Below are positions 7,481 to 15,726 of a stretch of 64,000 nucleotides of DNA, piece after piece (within the stretch, counting starts at the first letter, position 1; every line of letters starts with the position of its first letter). This stretch comes from Mesorhizobium huakuii (GTDB taxonomy: Bacteria; Pseudomonadota; Alphaproteobacteria; Rhizobiales; Rhizobiaceae): contig NZ_CP050296.1 of NCBI RefSeq assembly GCF_014189455.1, forward strand, positions 3,344,001 through 3,408,000. Direction: 5' to 3'. The notes beneath the pieces were generated by a model. That model was not told the DNA's origin. It made no database searches and saw only the letters and a list, made by a program, of their open reading frames with translations. The position numbers were made by a program, and so were the translations under genes.

Positions 7481-8248
7481 TCAAGCCGCGAGTTCCGCCT
7501 CTCCGGTCTTGGCGCCGGTGATGTAGGAGACGATGTCCTGGCCGTCGGTGTTCTCCTTGCGCAGATTGGCGACGATGCGGCCGCGCCGGAACACGACGAT
7601 GCGATCGCAAAGGTCGAACACCTGGCGCATATTGTGGCTGATCAGGATCAGCGGCTCGCCATTGTCCTTCAGCGTGCGGATGATGTTTTCGACCTGCGCC
7701 GTCTCCTGCACGCCGAGTGCGGCCGTCGGTTCGTCCATGATGATCAGCTTGGAAGCGAAGGTCGCCGTCCTGGCGATCGCCACGCACTGCCGCTGGCCGC
7801 CCGACATGTGGCGGATGGTGTTCGACAGATTGGGGATTTTCACCGCGGTGCGCACCAGTGCTGCTTCGGTCGCCTTGCGCATGTATTTGCGGTCGAGGAT
7901 CGAGAAGGGTCCCAGATTGAACAGCACCTTTTCGCGGCCGAGGAACAGGTTCGACGGCACGTCGAGATCGTCGGCCAACGCCAGATTCTGGAACACCGTC
8001 TCGATGCCCGCCGTACGGGCCTCGATCGGTCCGGCAAAATTCACTTCCTTGCCGTCGAACCAGACCTTGCCGCTGGTGCGTTGCTCGACAGCCGTGATCT
8101 GGCGCACGAAGGTCGATTTGCCGGCGCCGTTGTCGCCCATGATGGCGACATGCTCGCCCTTGCGCAGCTCGAAATTGGCGCCTTCCAGCGCATGCACGCC
8201 GCCATAGCGCTTGGTCAGGTTTTCGGTCTTCAGGACGATGTCTGACAT
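7481..8248 (-). CDS. Sugar/inositol ABC transporter, ATP-binding protein
   Basis: A single nucleotide-binding domain of 255 aa: Walker A GDNGAGKST (residues 38-46), signature MSGGQRQ in place of LSGGQ, Walker B LIIMDEPTAAL and a switch His in LISHN. One-domain ATPases of this type (FrcA-like) serve CUT2 importers, unlike two-domain RbsA. The start is the ATG two bases before the permease stop, so the two genes are tightly linked. It energises uptake by the adjacent permease and binding protein, probably for myo-inositol or a derivative. Confidence 0.92.
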   Translation of the reverse strand: MSDIVLKTENLTKRYGGVHALEGANFELRKGEHVAIMGDNGAGKSTFVRQITAVEQRTSGKVWFDGKEVNFAGPIEARTAGIETVFQNLALADDLDVPSNLFLGREKVLFNLGPFSILDRKYMRKATEAALVRTAVKIPNLSNTIRHMSGGQRQCVAIARTATFASKLIIMDEPTAALGVQETAQVENIIRTLKDNGEPLILISHNMRQVFDLCDRIVVFRRGRIVANLRKENTDGQDIVSYITGAKTGEAELAA

Positions 8249-8250
8249 GG

Positions 8251-9327
8251 TCAAGCCCTCAATGCCCGCAGGCGTTGGCGCCACTGGTCGAGAACGACCG
8301 CGCCGACGATGATCACGCCCTTGACCATCTCCTGGTAGTAGGCGTCGAGGCGCAGGAAGGTGAAGCCGGAGATGATGACGCCGAAGATCAGCGAGCCGAT
8401 CACCGTGCCGATGATCGAGCCGCGGCCGCCCGACAGCGAGACGCCGCCGATGACCGCCATGGCGATGGCGTCGAGTTCGTACATAACGCCCATGCCGGCC
8501 TGGGCGGTGAGGTTCTTGGACGAGAGCACCACCGCGGCGAGCGAGGCGAGAATCCCGGCGATGACGTAGACCAGGATCTTGTGGTTGGCGATCTTGATGC
8601 CGGACATGCGCGCGGCGTCCTCGTTGGAGCCGATCGCATAACAATGCTTGCCGTAGCGAGTGTAGCTCATGATGAGCTGGAACAGCACGGCCAGCGACAG
8701 GAAGATGATGACGGGCATCAGGCCCTTGCCGATCGCCGCGAAACTGTCGGTTGGAAACGAGATCGGCTGCCCCTTGGACCACCATTTGGCGATGCCGCGC
8801 GCGGTGACCATCATGCCGAGCGTGGCGATAAAGGGTGGAATGCGCGTGTAGGCGATCAATGAGCCATTGACGAGGCCGGCGAGCAGCCCACAGCCGATCG
8901 CCACCAGCAACGGCACGATGACGGGCAGGTCGGTCCAGCCTTGCGCCAGGAACATCGCCTTCGGGTTGGGATTGCCGTTGACGGTTGCCACCTGGGCGAA
9001 ACTCATGGCGATCATGGCGGTCGCGCCGACGATCGAACCGGAAGACAGGTCGATGCCGCCGCAAATGATGACTTGCGTCACGCCGATGGCGATGATGCCG
9101 ACGATCGACACCTGCAGGATGATGATCTGCAGGCGGGCCTCATTGAAGATCCCCGAGACGTCGCTGCGGGTGTTGAACAGGAAACTGTCGCCGAGAAAGA
9201 TGCGGCCGATCGCTTCGAAGATGACGACGAGAATGACGAGCGCCAGGAAGACATTGAATTCGGCCGGCCATGCGCGCTTCTTCGCATCGTAGGTGAGCCC
9301 TCCGACGCCATGAGATGTCTGTGCCAA
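8251..9327 (-). CDS. Sugar/inositol ABC transporter, permease
   Basis: A 358-aa polytopic inner-membrane protein of the RbsC/FrcC (BPD_transp_2) family. Hydrophobic segments begin at about residue 25 (NVFLALVILVVIFEAIG) and continue to the C-terminus; the conserved GGIDLSSGSIVGATAM and GGVSLSGGRGSIIGTVIG motifs of CUT2 permeases are present. It forms the membrane channel for the linked ATPase and periplasmic protein. The context of inositol dehydrogenase downstream suggests a cyclitol substrate. Confidence 0.92.
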   Translation of the reverse strand: MAQTSHGVGGLTYDAKKRAWPAEFNVFLALVILVVIFEAIGRIFLGDSFLFNTRSDVSGIFNEARLQIIILQVSIVGIIAIGVTQVIICGGIDLSSGSIVGATAMIAMSFAQVATVNGNPNPKAMFLAQGWTDLPVIVPLLVAIGCGLLAGLVNGSLIAYTRIPPFIATLGMMVTARGIAKWWSKGQPISFPTDSFAAIGKGLMPVIIFLSLAVLFQLIMSYTRYGKHCYAIGSNEDAARMSGIKIANHKILVYVIAGILASLAAVVLSSKNLTAQAGMGVMYELDAIAMAVIGGVSLSGGRGSIIGTVIGSLIFGVIISGFTFLRLDAYYQEMVKGVIIVGAVVLDQWRQRLRALRA

Positions 9328-9384
9328 TCTTCATCCTCCGTCAGCCGCGGTCGTTCCTCGCGCGTTCAGGCGCTGAGGGAAAGG

Positions 9385-9414
9385 GGAGCGGCGCTGTCTT
9401 TTGCGCGCCGCTCC
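9385..9414. other. Stem-loop between binding-protein and permease genes
   Basis: Perfect 10-bp arms GGAGCGGCGC and GCGCCGCTCC enclose a 10-base loop, in the 100-base gap after the binding-protein stop. No T tract follows on the minus strand. Such hairpins commonly protect the 3' end of the binding-protein message and lower downstream expression, giving excess periplasmic protein; that role is inferred. Confidence 0.6.
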
Positions 9415-9427
9415 GTATGTCCGTGGC

Positions 9428-10369
9428 TCAGTTCTTCTTCATGAACTTGTCGATGTTCGCCGGCGTGACAAGCTGGAACGGGATATAGACCTTGTGTTCG
9501 ACCTTCTCGCCCTTGGCCAGCTTCAGCGCCGCGTCCAGGGCGCCGGCGCCCTGGCCAGCCGCATCCTGGAACACGGTCGCATCAAGGTCGCCCGCCTTCA
9601 TCGCCACAAGCGCGTCCTGGGTGGCGTCCACACCACCGACGACAACGGTCTTCATGTCGATGTTGGCGGCCTTCATCGCCTGGATGGCGCCGATGGCGCT
9701 TTCGTCGTTGTTGGCGATCACGCCATCGAACTTCTTGCCGGTCGACAGCCAGTTTGTCATCAGGTTCTGGGCTTCGTCGCGGTTCCAGTTCGAGGTCTGC
9801 TTATCGATGATCTTGATGAAGCTGCAATCCGGCGTGGCGATCACGTTGTCGATGTCCTTGGTTCGCTGCACGGCGGCCTGGTTGGAGAGCTCGCCCATGA
9901 TCACATAGACATTGGCTTCCTTCTTGCCGGCTTCCTTGAACAGGCGGCAGACTTCCTTGGTCTCGAGCGTGCCGGAATCGGCCTCGTTCGAGGCGACGAA
10001 GGCTTGGTTGTCGGGCAGCGTGTTCACATTGACCGGCTCGCGGTTGACATAGACGAGCGGGATTTTCGCCGCCGCGGCGGCATCGGACATCGCCTGCGTC
10101 GCCGAGGTGTCGACCGGGTTGACGATGATCGCGTCGACGCCCGAAGCGGCGAAGTTCTTGATCTGGTCGAGTTGCTTGGCAACGTCGTTCTGTGCGTCTT
10201 CGACCTGCAGTTCGACGCCGCTCATGCCCTTGGCCTGCGCGATCATGCCGTTGCGCAGCACGGTGAGGAAGTTGTCGTCGAACTTGGCCATCGATACGCC
10301 GATCTTGGCGGCAAAAGCCGATGAACTCATCAGCGCCGCGAAGGCGACGCCCAAAAGCAGTTTCTTCAT
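9428..10369 (-). CDS. Periplasmic sugar/inositol-binding protein of ABC transporter
   Basis: A Sec signal peptide (MKKLLLGVAFAALMSSSAFA, cut before AKIGVSM) precedes a Peripla_BP_4 domain like ribose- and inositol-binding proteins. Typical features are ASGVDAIIVNPVDT, NDESAIGA and VVGGVDATQDAL. With permease and ATPase genes downstream it forms a CUT2 importer. Linkage to inositol dehydrogenase and IolR-type sites favours myo-inositol (IbpA/IntA-like) or a related compound such as a rhizopine (MocB-like). Substrate is inferred. Confidence 0.92.
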   Translation of the reverse strand: MKKLLLGVAFAALMSSSAFAAKIGVSMAKFDDNFLTVLRNGMIAQAKGMSGVELQVEDAQNDVAKQLDQIKNFAASGVDAIIVNPVDTSATQAMSDAAAAAKIPLVYVNREPVNVNTLPDNQAFVASNEADSGTLETKEVCRLFKEAGKKEANVYVIMGELSNQAAVQRTKDIDNVIATPDCSFIKIIDKQTSNWNRDEAQNLMTNWLSTGKKFDGVIANNDESAIGAIQAMKAANIDMKTVVVGGVDATQDALVAMKAGDLDATVFQDAAGQGAGALDAALKLAKGEKVEHKVYIPFQLVTPANIDKFMKKN

Positions 10370-10505
10370 TGTATCTCTCCTCCACTTTTGGTGTCCGGTT
10401 GCACCGATCTATCCGGAATCCCCGATCTCCCCGGGGAATCTCTCCTGATATCGCTTCGCTCCGTGTGGCATCCCCGCTTGGGCTGGAATGCCGAACCCTC
10501 CGTTT

Positions 10506-10563
10506 GAAACAGACGTTCCGGAACGAAAGAACCAAAATGTACAGTTGGTGAAATATTTATTCC
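10506..10563 (-). promoter_or_regulatory. Two IolR-type operator sites upstream of the transporter operon
   Basis: GAAA-N6-TTCC occurs at 10506-10519 and 10550-10563, 44 bp apart, in the roughly 300-base gap between the binding-protein gene and the LacI-type gene. The second lies in TGAAATATTTATTCCATTCC, which matches the iolC-upstream block TGAAATAATAATTCCAATCC at 168-187 in all but three positions. A perfect palindrome GTTCCGGAAC (10515-10524) overlaps the first site. No other feature was recognised in this gap. Confidence 0.6.
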
Positions 10564-10666
10564 ATTCCGGCGGAACGTCAAGGGCGATTCCGCAGCCTGC
10601 CGCCGGATTTTCGGATCGGTCTGATGGATTCTATCATTTCCGGCCGCTGCTCTCGCGCGGGAAAGG

Positions 10667-11698
10667 CTAGATATTTTCCGGCAGGTAGATGTCGAAGGGC
10701 AGGAAGGTCTGGCCAGGCGCGTTGGCCGCGCCGGCTTCGATGGCATGCACCATCCGGTCGACCAGTTCGCGGCAGAGCGCGGCCAGCGGCGTGGAGATCA
10801 CCATGGTGAGGATGTTGTCGGCGAGTGCGGCGCGCGACTCGGCGTTGATCTCGTTGCAGACGACCACCGGCATATTCACGGGCTTTGCCGCCCGCAGCGC
10901 CGAGACCGCGCCTTCCATGCCGCCGCCCGCGACGTAGCAGCCGGCAAGATCCGGATAGCGCGCCAGAAGATCGATCATCGCATCATGGGTCACCTGGTTT
11001 GCCTCCAGATTGACCAGCGTTTCCAGCACGCTGAAGTCGGGTGCATGCTCGCGAAAGAAAGAGCGGAAGCCGATCTCGCGCAACTCGTGGCCGTGAAAGC
11101 GATGGCTGCCGACGAAGAGGGCGACTTTGCCGGGCTGCCGGGCCGCCCTGGCGATCATCCAGGCCGCGGTACGGCCGACTTTGCGGTTATCGAGGCCGAC
11201 ATAGCCCTCGCGGATGCCGGCGGCAAAATCGGACAGCAGCGAGAAGACCGGTTGCCCTCTCGCCTTCAACGCTTCGACCGCCGCCGTCAGGGTCGGATGA
11301 TCCGGACCGACAACGGCAATGGCCCTCGATTTTGCTGCCAGCCTGCGCATCTGGGCGGCGATCTCGTCTGGGACAAGGGAGCTGGCGAAGTCGATGGTTG
11401 CGGCGCCACGAAACCGCTGCGATTGCGAGACCGCCAGTTCGAGCTCCGCTGCGAAATCGCCGTAGAAGACATCGTTGCCTCGCAAAAGCAGGAAGCCGAG
11501 CCGGTACTCCGGCAGTTCATGGCGCATCCGCTGCTTGATCAGGCCGGCCGCGTGATAGCCGATCTCGGTCGCGGTCACGTAGACGCGCCGCGCGGTGTCC
11601 TCGCGCACGGGCAGGCGATTGTTGAGCACGCGGTCCACCGTCGCAACGCTGACGCCGGAGATGCGCGCCAGATCGGATATGGTCGGCCGTTTCGCCAT
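10667..11698 (-). CDS. LacI-family transcriptional regulator
   Basis: The N-terminal HTH is canonical (PTISDLARISGVSVATVDRVLNNR), followed by a ribose-binding-protein-like effector domain. The start is the ATG of MAKRPTISDL; an in-frame upstream start would add twelve unlikely residues. It lies between the inositol-type ABC transporter (same strand, downstream) and the divergent mocD-like gene, so it could control either. Inverted repeats lie in the mocD-side intergenic region. The effector is probably a sugar, cyclitol or aminocyclitol (inference). Confidence 0.9.
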   Translation of the reverse strand: MAKRPTISDLARISGVSVATVDRVLNNRLPVREDTARRVYVTATEIGYHAAGLIKQRMRHELPEYRLGFLLLRGNDVFYGDFAAELELAVSQSQRFRGAATIDFASSLVPDEIAAQMRRLAAKSRAIAVVGPDHPTLTAAVEALKARGQPVFSLLSDFAAGIREGYVGLDNRKVGRTAAWMIARAARQPGKVALFVGSHRFHGHELREIGFRSFFREHAPDFSVLETLVNLEANQVTHDAMIDLLARYPDLAGCYVAGGGMEGAVSALRAAKPVNMPVVVCNEINAESRAALADNILTMVISTPLAALCRELVDRMVHAIEAGAANAPGQTFLPFDIYLPENI

Positions 11699-11750
11699 GA
11701 TCGCCCTCGTTCGATTGCTGAACACAGGATACATCGTTCTGATAGGAAAT

Positions 11751-11787
11751 GATAGAAACTATCTTTATGATGTTGAGTCTATCATAA
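11751..11787. promoter_or_regulatory. Inverted repeats between LacI-type and mocD-like genes
   Basis: GATAG-AAA-CTATC (11751-11763) is followed by TTATGAT (11765-11771) and ATCATAA (11781-11787), a second palindrome with a 9-base spacer. They lie in the AT-rich divergent promoter region. They are candidate sites for the adjacent LacI-type regulator, although the usual central CG of LacI operators is absent. Confidence 0.4.
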
Positions 11788-11854
11788 GCAAGCAGTACTT
11801 TCAGGCTGGGTAACCGGCATTCGCCTGGGCGAATGCCCCGCCGAGGAGGCAATC

Positions 11855-12946
11855 ATGACCGCTGCGCCGTCCCGGCGTGACTACAGCCTGATCGGCCGCG
11901 ACGCCAAGCTCGCCGTGGAAAACGGCCTGTCGGCGGCCGAGTGGTATCACACCGATATTCCCCGCAAGCAGATGAAGGAGCTGATGCAGCGCTCCGACGG
12001 GCCGGCGATCCGCGACACCGCGATCTGGCTCGCCGCCCTCCTCGCCAGCGGCGCCGGCGGCGCCTGGTTCTGGGGCAGCTGGTGGTGCGTGCCGTTCTTC
12101 TTCGTCTATGGCGTCCTCTACGGCTCATCTACAGATTCGCGCTGGCACGAATGCGGCCATGGCACGGCGTTCCGGACGCAGTGGATGAATGATGCGGTCT
12201 ATCAGATCGCCTGCTTCATGATCATGCGCAATCCGGTGACCTGGCGCTGGAGCCACACGCGCCATCACACCGACACCATCATCGTCGGCCGCGACCCGGA
12301 AATCTCGGTCATGCGGCCGCCGGATCTGGTGCGCGCGCTGCTTGGCTTTGTCGGCATCCTCGATGCCTGGCACGCGATGTCGGACATGCTGCGCAACGCC
12401 GCCGGCAACATCAGCGCGGCCGAAAAGACCTTCATTCCCGAGCAGGAGCAGGGCAAGGCGATCCGCATCGCCCGCATCTGGACCGCGATCTATGCCGCAA
12501 CCATCGCGCTTGCGCTGTATTCCGGCTCGTTGCTGCCCTTGATGCTGGTCGGCCTGCCCAGGCTCTACGGCGCCTGGCATCACGTCATGGTCGGCCTGCT
12601 GCAGCATGGTGGTCTGGCCGACAATGTCATCGACCACCGGCTGAACAGCCGCACCGTCTACATGAACCCGGTCAGCCGCTTCATCTACTGGAACATGAAT
12701 TACCACGTCGAGCACCACATGTTCCCGATGGTGCCCTACCATGCGCTGCCGAAGCTGCACGCGCTGATCAAGCACGATCTGCCGGCGCCGACCCCATCGA
12801 TCCTGGCCGGCTACCGAGAGATGATCCCGGTCTTCCTGCGCCAGCTGCGCAACGAGGACTATTTCCTCAGGCGCGAACTGCCGCCGACCGCCAGGCCGTA
12901 TCGCGAAGAATTCCACAGCGATGCCGTCGCCGCCGCAGCGGAATGA
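11855..12946 (+). CDS. mocD: MocD-like membrane desaturase/oxygenase
   Basis: A 363-aa membrane-bound fatty-acid-desaturase superfamily protein. The diiron histidine boxes are HECGH (98-102), HTRHH (134-138) and HVEHH (284-288), with extra His at 242-243. Hydrophobic stretches lie at about 56-92 and 210-235. In rhizobia the set desaturase-like MocD, Rieske ferredoxin MocE and reductase MocF is known from rhizopine catabolism, proposed to demethylate 3-O-methyl-scyllo-inosamine. The three genes occur here in that order. Substrate is unproven; mocDEF homologues may also serve other oxidations. Confidence 0.82.
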   Translation: MTAAPSRRDYSLIGRDAKLAVENGLSAAEWYHTDIPRKQMKELMQRSDGPAIRDTAIWLAALLASGAGGAWFWGSWWCVPFFFVYGVLYGSSTDSRWHECGHGTAFRTQWMNDAVYQIACFMIMRNPVTWRWSHTRHHTDTIIVGRDPEISVMRPPDLVRALLGFVGILDAWHAMSDMLRNAAGNISAAEKTFIPEQEQGKAIRIARIWTAIYAATIALALYSGSLLPLMLVGLPRLYGAWHHVMVGLLQHGGLADNVIDHRLNSRTVYMNPVSRFIYWNMNYHVEHHMFPMVPYHALPKLHALIKHDLPAPTPSILAGYREMIPVFLRQLRNEDYFLRRELPPTARPYREEFHSDAVAAAAE

Positions 12947-12981
12947 TCGCGGCGAATCCATTTTAGGCTCTTTATTTTAAC

Positions 12982-13025
12982 GCAATTCCGGACGGAAAAC
13001 CGCTGCGCACTTTTCCTGAAATTGC
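12982..13025. repeat. Palindromic repeat, GCAATT...AATTGC family, copy 1
   Basis: Outer arms GCAATTCCGG and its imperfect complement ending AATTGC flank inner motifs ACGGAAAACCG and CTTTTCCTG. It lies between mocD and mocE and includes the start of the mocE leader. Three related copies occur near 29.4, 54.3 and 58.8 kb. Rhizobial RIME-type elements have this character. Confidence 0.75.
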
Positions 13026-13039
13026 TTTGGGAGGACCGA

Positions 13040-13354
13040 ATGAGCGACTGGGTCGAGGCCTGTGCTGCCGACGACATCGATGAAGAGGATGTGATGCGCT
13101 TCGATCATGGCGGGCGCACCTTCGCGATCTATCGCAGCCCCGACGACGAATATTTCGCCACGGACGGGCTTTGCACGCATGAGAAGGTGCATCTCGCCGA
13201 CGGGCTGGTGATGGACGACATCATCGAATGCCCCAAGCACAATGGCCGCTTCAACTACAAGACGGGCGCGGCCCGGGGCGCGCCGGTCTGCGTCAACCTG
13301 AAAACCTATCCGGTCAAGGTCGACGCCGGCAAAGTCCTCGTTCAGATCGGGTGA
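13040..13354 (+). CDS. mocE: MocE-like Rieske [2Fe-2S] ferredoxin
   Basis: A 104-aa Rieske protein with ligands Cys45-Thr-His47 and Cys64-Pro-Lys-His67 (CTHEKVHLADG and CPKHNGRF). It carries electrons from the reductase to the oxygenase. I chose the ATG of MSDWVEAC because GGGAGGA precedes it; an upstream in-frame start would add six residues. Its stop overlaps the reductase ATG (TGATG), so the two are translationally coupled. The mocD gene lies just upstream. Confidence 0.9.
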   Translation: MSDWVEACAADDIDEEDVMRFDHGGRTFAIYRSPDDEYFATDGLCTHEKVHLADGLVMDDIIECPKHNGRFNYKTGAARGAPVCVNLKTYPVKVDAGKVLVQIG

Positions 13355-14589
13355 TGGATATGGCGCGTGGAATGGTCATCATTGGGGCCGGCGAGTGCGG
13401 CGGGCGGGCAGCGCTCACGCTGCGCGATCTTGGCTATGACGGGCCGGTGACCCTGATCGGCGACGAGCCGCATCTGCCCTACGAACGGCCGCCTCTGTCC
13501 AAGGAGGCGATGGCCAGCGACGCGCCGGAAATCAAGGCGATCACCAGCGACGCGGTCCTGGTGGAGAAATCGATCCGGCATATCCATTCCGTCCAGGCCG
13601 TTGCGATCGATCGTGCGGCGCATACGGTGCGCCTGTCGGACGGTTCGATGCTGCCCTACGACAAGCTCCTGCTGGCGACCGGCTCGACCCCGCGCAAACT
13701 GCCGATGCCTGGCCTTGGCGCGCGCTGCGTCTATCTCAGGACTTTCGCTGATGCGCTGGCCATTCGCGCCCATCTCAGCGCCGGCAACCGCATTGCCGTC
13801 ATCGGCGGCGGCTTCATTGGCCTCGAACTCGCAGCCTCTGCCCGCAAGCTCGGCGCCGCGGTCACCGTCATCGAAGCACAGCCGCGCATCCTGATGCGCG
13901 GTGTCCCGGCAGAGATCGCCGAGATCATCCATGAGGCGCATGTCGCCGAAGGCGTCGACATCCTGTGCGGCGACGGCATCGCGTCCATCGCTGACGATGG
14001 CAACGAGGTACGCGTGACGCTTGCCGGCGGGCGCGAAATCACAGCCGATCTAGCCATCATCGGCATCGGCGCCGTGCCGGTGACCGGGCTCGCGGCCGAA
14101 GCCGGCCTGGCTATCGACAACGGCATTGCGGTCGATGCCGAGCTGCGCAGCAGCGATCCCGACATCTTTGCCGCCGGCGACTGTTGCTCATTCCCGCTTG
14201 CCGTCTATGGCGGCCGCCGTGTGCGGCTGGAGGCCTGGCGCAATGCCCAGGAACAGGGCGCGCTCGCGGCTAAAAACATGCTTGGTGCCGGCGAGGCGCA
14301 TGCGGCGGTGCCGTGGTTCTGGTCGGATCAGTATGGCTTGTCGCTGCAGATCGCGGGCCTTTCGGACGAAGGCAAAAGCACGGTGCGCCGAGATCTCGGC
14401 GACGGCGCCTTCATCCTCTTCCATCTGGCCGGGGATGGCAGGCTGGTCGCAGCGAGCGGCATAGGTCCCGGCAATGCGGTCGCCCGCGACATCCGGCTGG
14501 CCGAAATGCTGATCGGCAAGCAGGCCAGGCCGGCGGCAGAAGCGCTGGGATCGCAGGCCGTCAAGCTGAAGTCGTTGCTGGCGGCCTGA
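13354..14589 (+). CDS. mocF: MocF-like FAD/NAD ferredoxin reductase
   Basis: A 411-aa flavoprotein reductase of the oxygenase-coupled type. The FAD-binding motif is GAGECGGRAA (11-20), the NAD-binding motif GGGFIGLELAASARKLG lies mid-protein, and the FAD-binding FAAGDC segment and a C-terminal reductase domain follow. It passes electrons from NAD(P)H to the adjacent Rieske ferredoxin. The start overlaps the mocE stop by one base. Together with mocD and mocE it makes a complete three-component oxygenase. Confidence 0.88.
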   Translation: MDMARGMVIIGAGECGGRAALTLRDLGYDGPVTLIGDEPHLPYERPPLSKEAMASDAPEIKAITSDAVLVEKSIRHIHSVQAVAIDRAAHTVRLSDGSMLPYDKLLLATGSTPRKLPMPGLGARCVYLRTFADALAIRAHLSAGNRIAVIGGGFIGLELAASARKLGAAVTVIEAQPRILMRGVPAEIAEIIHEAHVAEGVDILCGDGIASIADDGNEVRVTLAGGREITADLAIIGIGAVPVTGLAAEAGLAIDNGIAVDAELRSSDPDIFAAGDCCSFPLAVYGGRRVRLEAWRNAQEQGALAAKNMLGAGEAHAAVPWFWSDQYGLSLQIAGLSDEGKSTVRRDLGDGAFILFHLAGDGRLVAASGIGPGNAVARDIRLAEMLIGKQARPAAEALGSQAVKLKSLLAA

Positions 14590-14595
14590 GGCGCC

Positions 14596-15522
14596 CTAGA
14601 ACAGCGCCTTCAGCTCCGGCAGCTTGTCGTTGACCAGCCAGCCGTAATAATTCTCTTCCGGCAATTTTTCCGGCTCGCCGGCGGCGCGGCGCTTGTCGTT
14701 TTCCGCCTTCAGCGCATAGGCGCGCTGCTCCGGATTGCCGACATTGTAGAGCGTGGCGGTCAGCCCCGGATTGCCCGAAATGTCGAAACCGGCAATGCTC
14801 TTATAGGCATCGATCGATTTCCTGATCGTTGCCGCGACATAAGGCAAGGTCAGATCCGGATCCATGATGGTCTTGTAAACCGAATTGGGGTCGCCGACGT
14901 CGAGCTTCGGCAGGCCCGACACCTTGTGCACGAGATCGCTCATCTGCAGTGCCGTCAAAGGGTTGAGCTGGCCGAGCCCAAAAGTCTGGCCGGCATAGTA
15001 GGGTTGGAAGAAGGTGGCGCCGAAACGGTCGTCGGGAAAGTCCTCGCCGCCAACATTCTTGCCGCGAAATGAATGGTTCCACACCTGCTCGCGGCATTCC
15101 CACAGATCATAGCTGTCGGACATAGCGCATTTCTTGAACTCCGGCCGCTGCACGAAATCGGTGATGTCCTCGCCATCATAGGCGAAGGACAGCTTGCTGG
15201 AGAGGTAGGAGATCGCCTTTACGTAATAGGTCTGCAGCCGGTCATAGGCGTCGACATTGTAGGTGTGCTCGCCGACAATGGCGCCGACGATATGCATCGG
15301 ATCGATGCCATAGGCGGAAGCGGCCTTCTTGATCTTGCCGCGCAGATCGGGGTCGTTCTGCAGCAAGGCATAGACCTTGCGGTATTTTGCCTGGAAGGTG
15401 GTGTTGGTCGCCTGCGTGCGCCGGCTCGAGGCGCCGGGAATATCGGGCTGCTCGGCATTGCGGTTTCCCGCCGGCACCAATGTCGCCGCCTCAGCCGCGA
15501 ACAGCGTCGCCGCCAGCGTCAA
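14596..15522 (-). CDS. DUF1402-family secreted protein, 5' end frame-disrupted
   Basis: A conserved rhizobial protein of unknown function (DUF1402), about 310-320 aa. The middle contains AYGIDPMHIVGAIVGEHTYNVDAY and GQTFGLGQLNPLTALQMSDL, which look like a lysozyme/transglycosylase-type fold, although I would not assign that activity. As an open frame it begins at a TTG. In frame before it lies the coding for KKLIPVLLG, completing a Sec signal peptide, but the ATG at 15553 is separated from it by a run of seven A; six A would restore MKKLIPVLLGLTLAATLFA. It converges on mocF. Confidence 0.8.
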   Translation of the reverse strand: MTLAATLFAAEAATLVPAGNRNAEQPDIPGASSRRTQATNTTFQAKYRKVYALLQNDPDLRGKIKKAASAYGIDPMHIVGAIVGEHTYNVDAYDRLQTYYVKAISYLSSKLSFAYDGEDITDFVQRPEFKKCAMSDSYDLWECREQVWNHSFRGKNVGGEDFPDDRFGATFFQPYYAGQTFGLGQLNPLTALQMSDLVHKVSGLPKLDVGDPNSVYKTIMDPDLTLPYVAATIRKSIDAYKSIAGFDISGNPGLTATLYNVGNPEQRAYALKAENDKRRAAGEPEKLPEENYYGWLVNDKLPELKALF

Positions 15523-15726
15523 GCCGAGAAGGACTGGGATCAGTTTTTTTCATGCGCCGCCGCCTGCAAATCTTGCGGGCAAACTACGGTAGTGCTCTGG
15601 GTTGAGTCGAGAGCGCCCCTTCACTCGGCAAGACGAAAGGTGGCCAGATGGTACCATCTGGCCACACATGGTTCTATTCGCCGGAATATTGCCTAGGCCG
15701 GCGCCGGAATGACCCGCTACCGTCGT

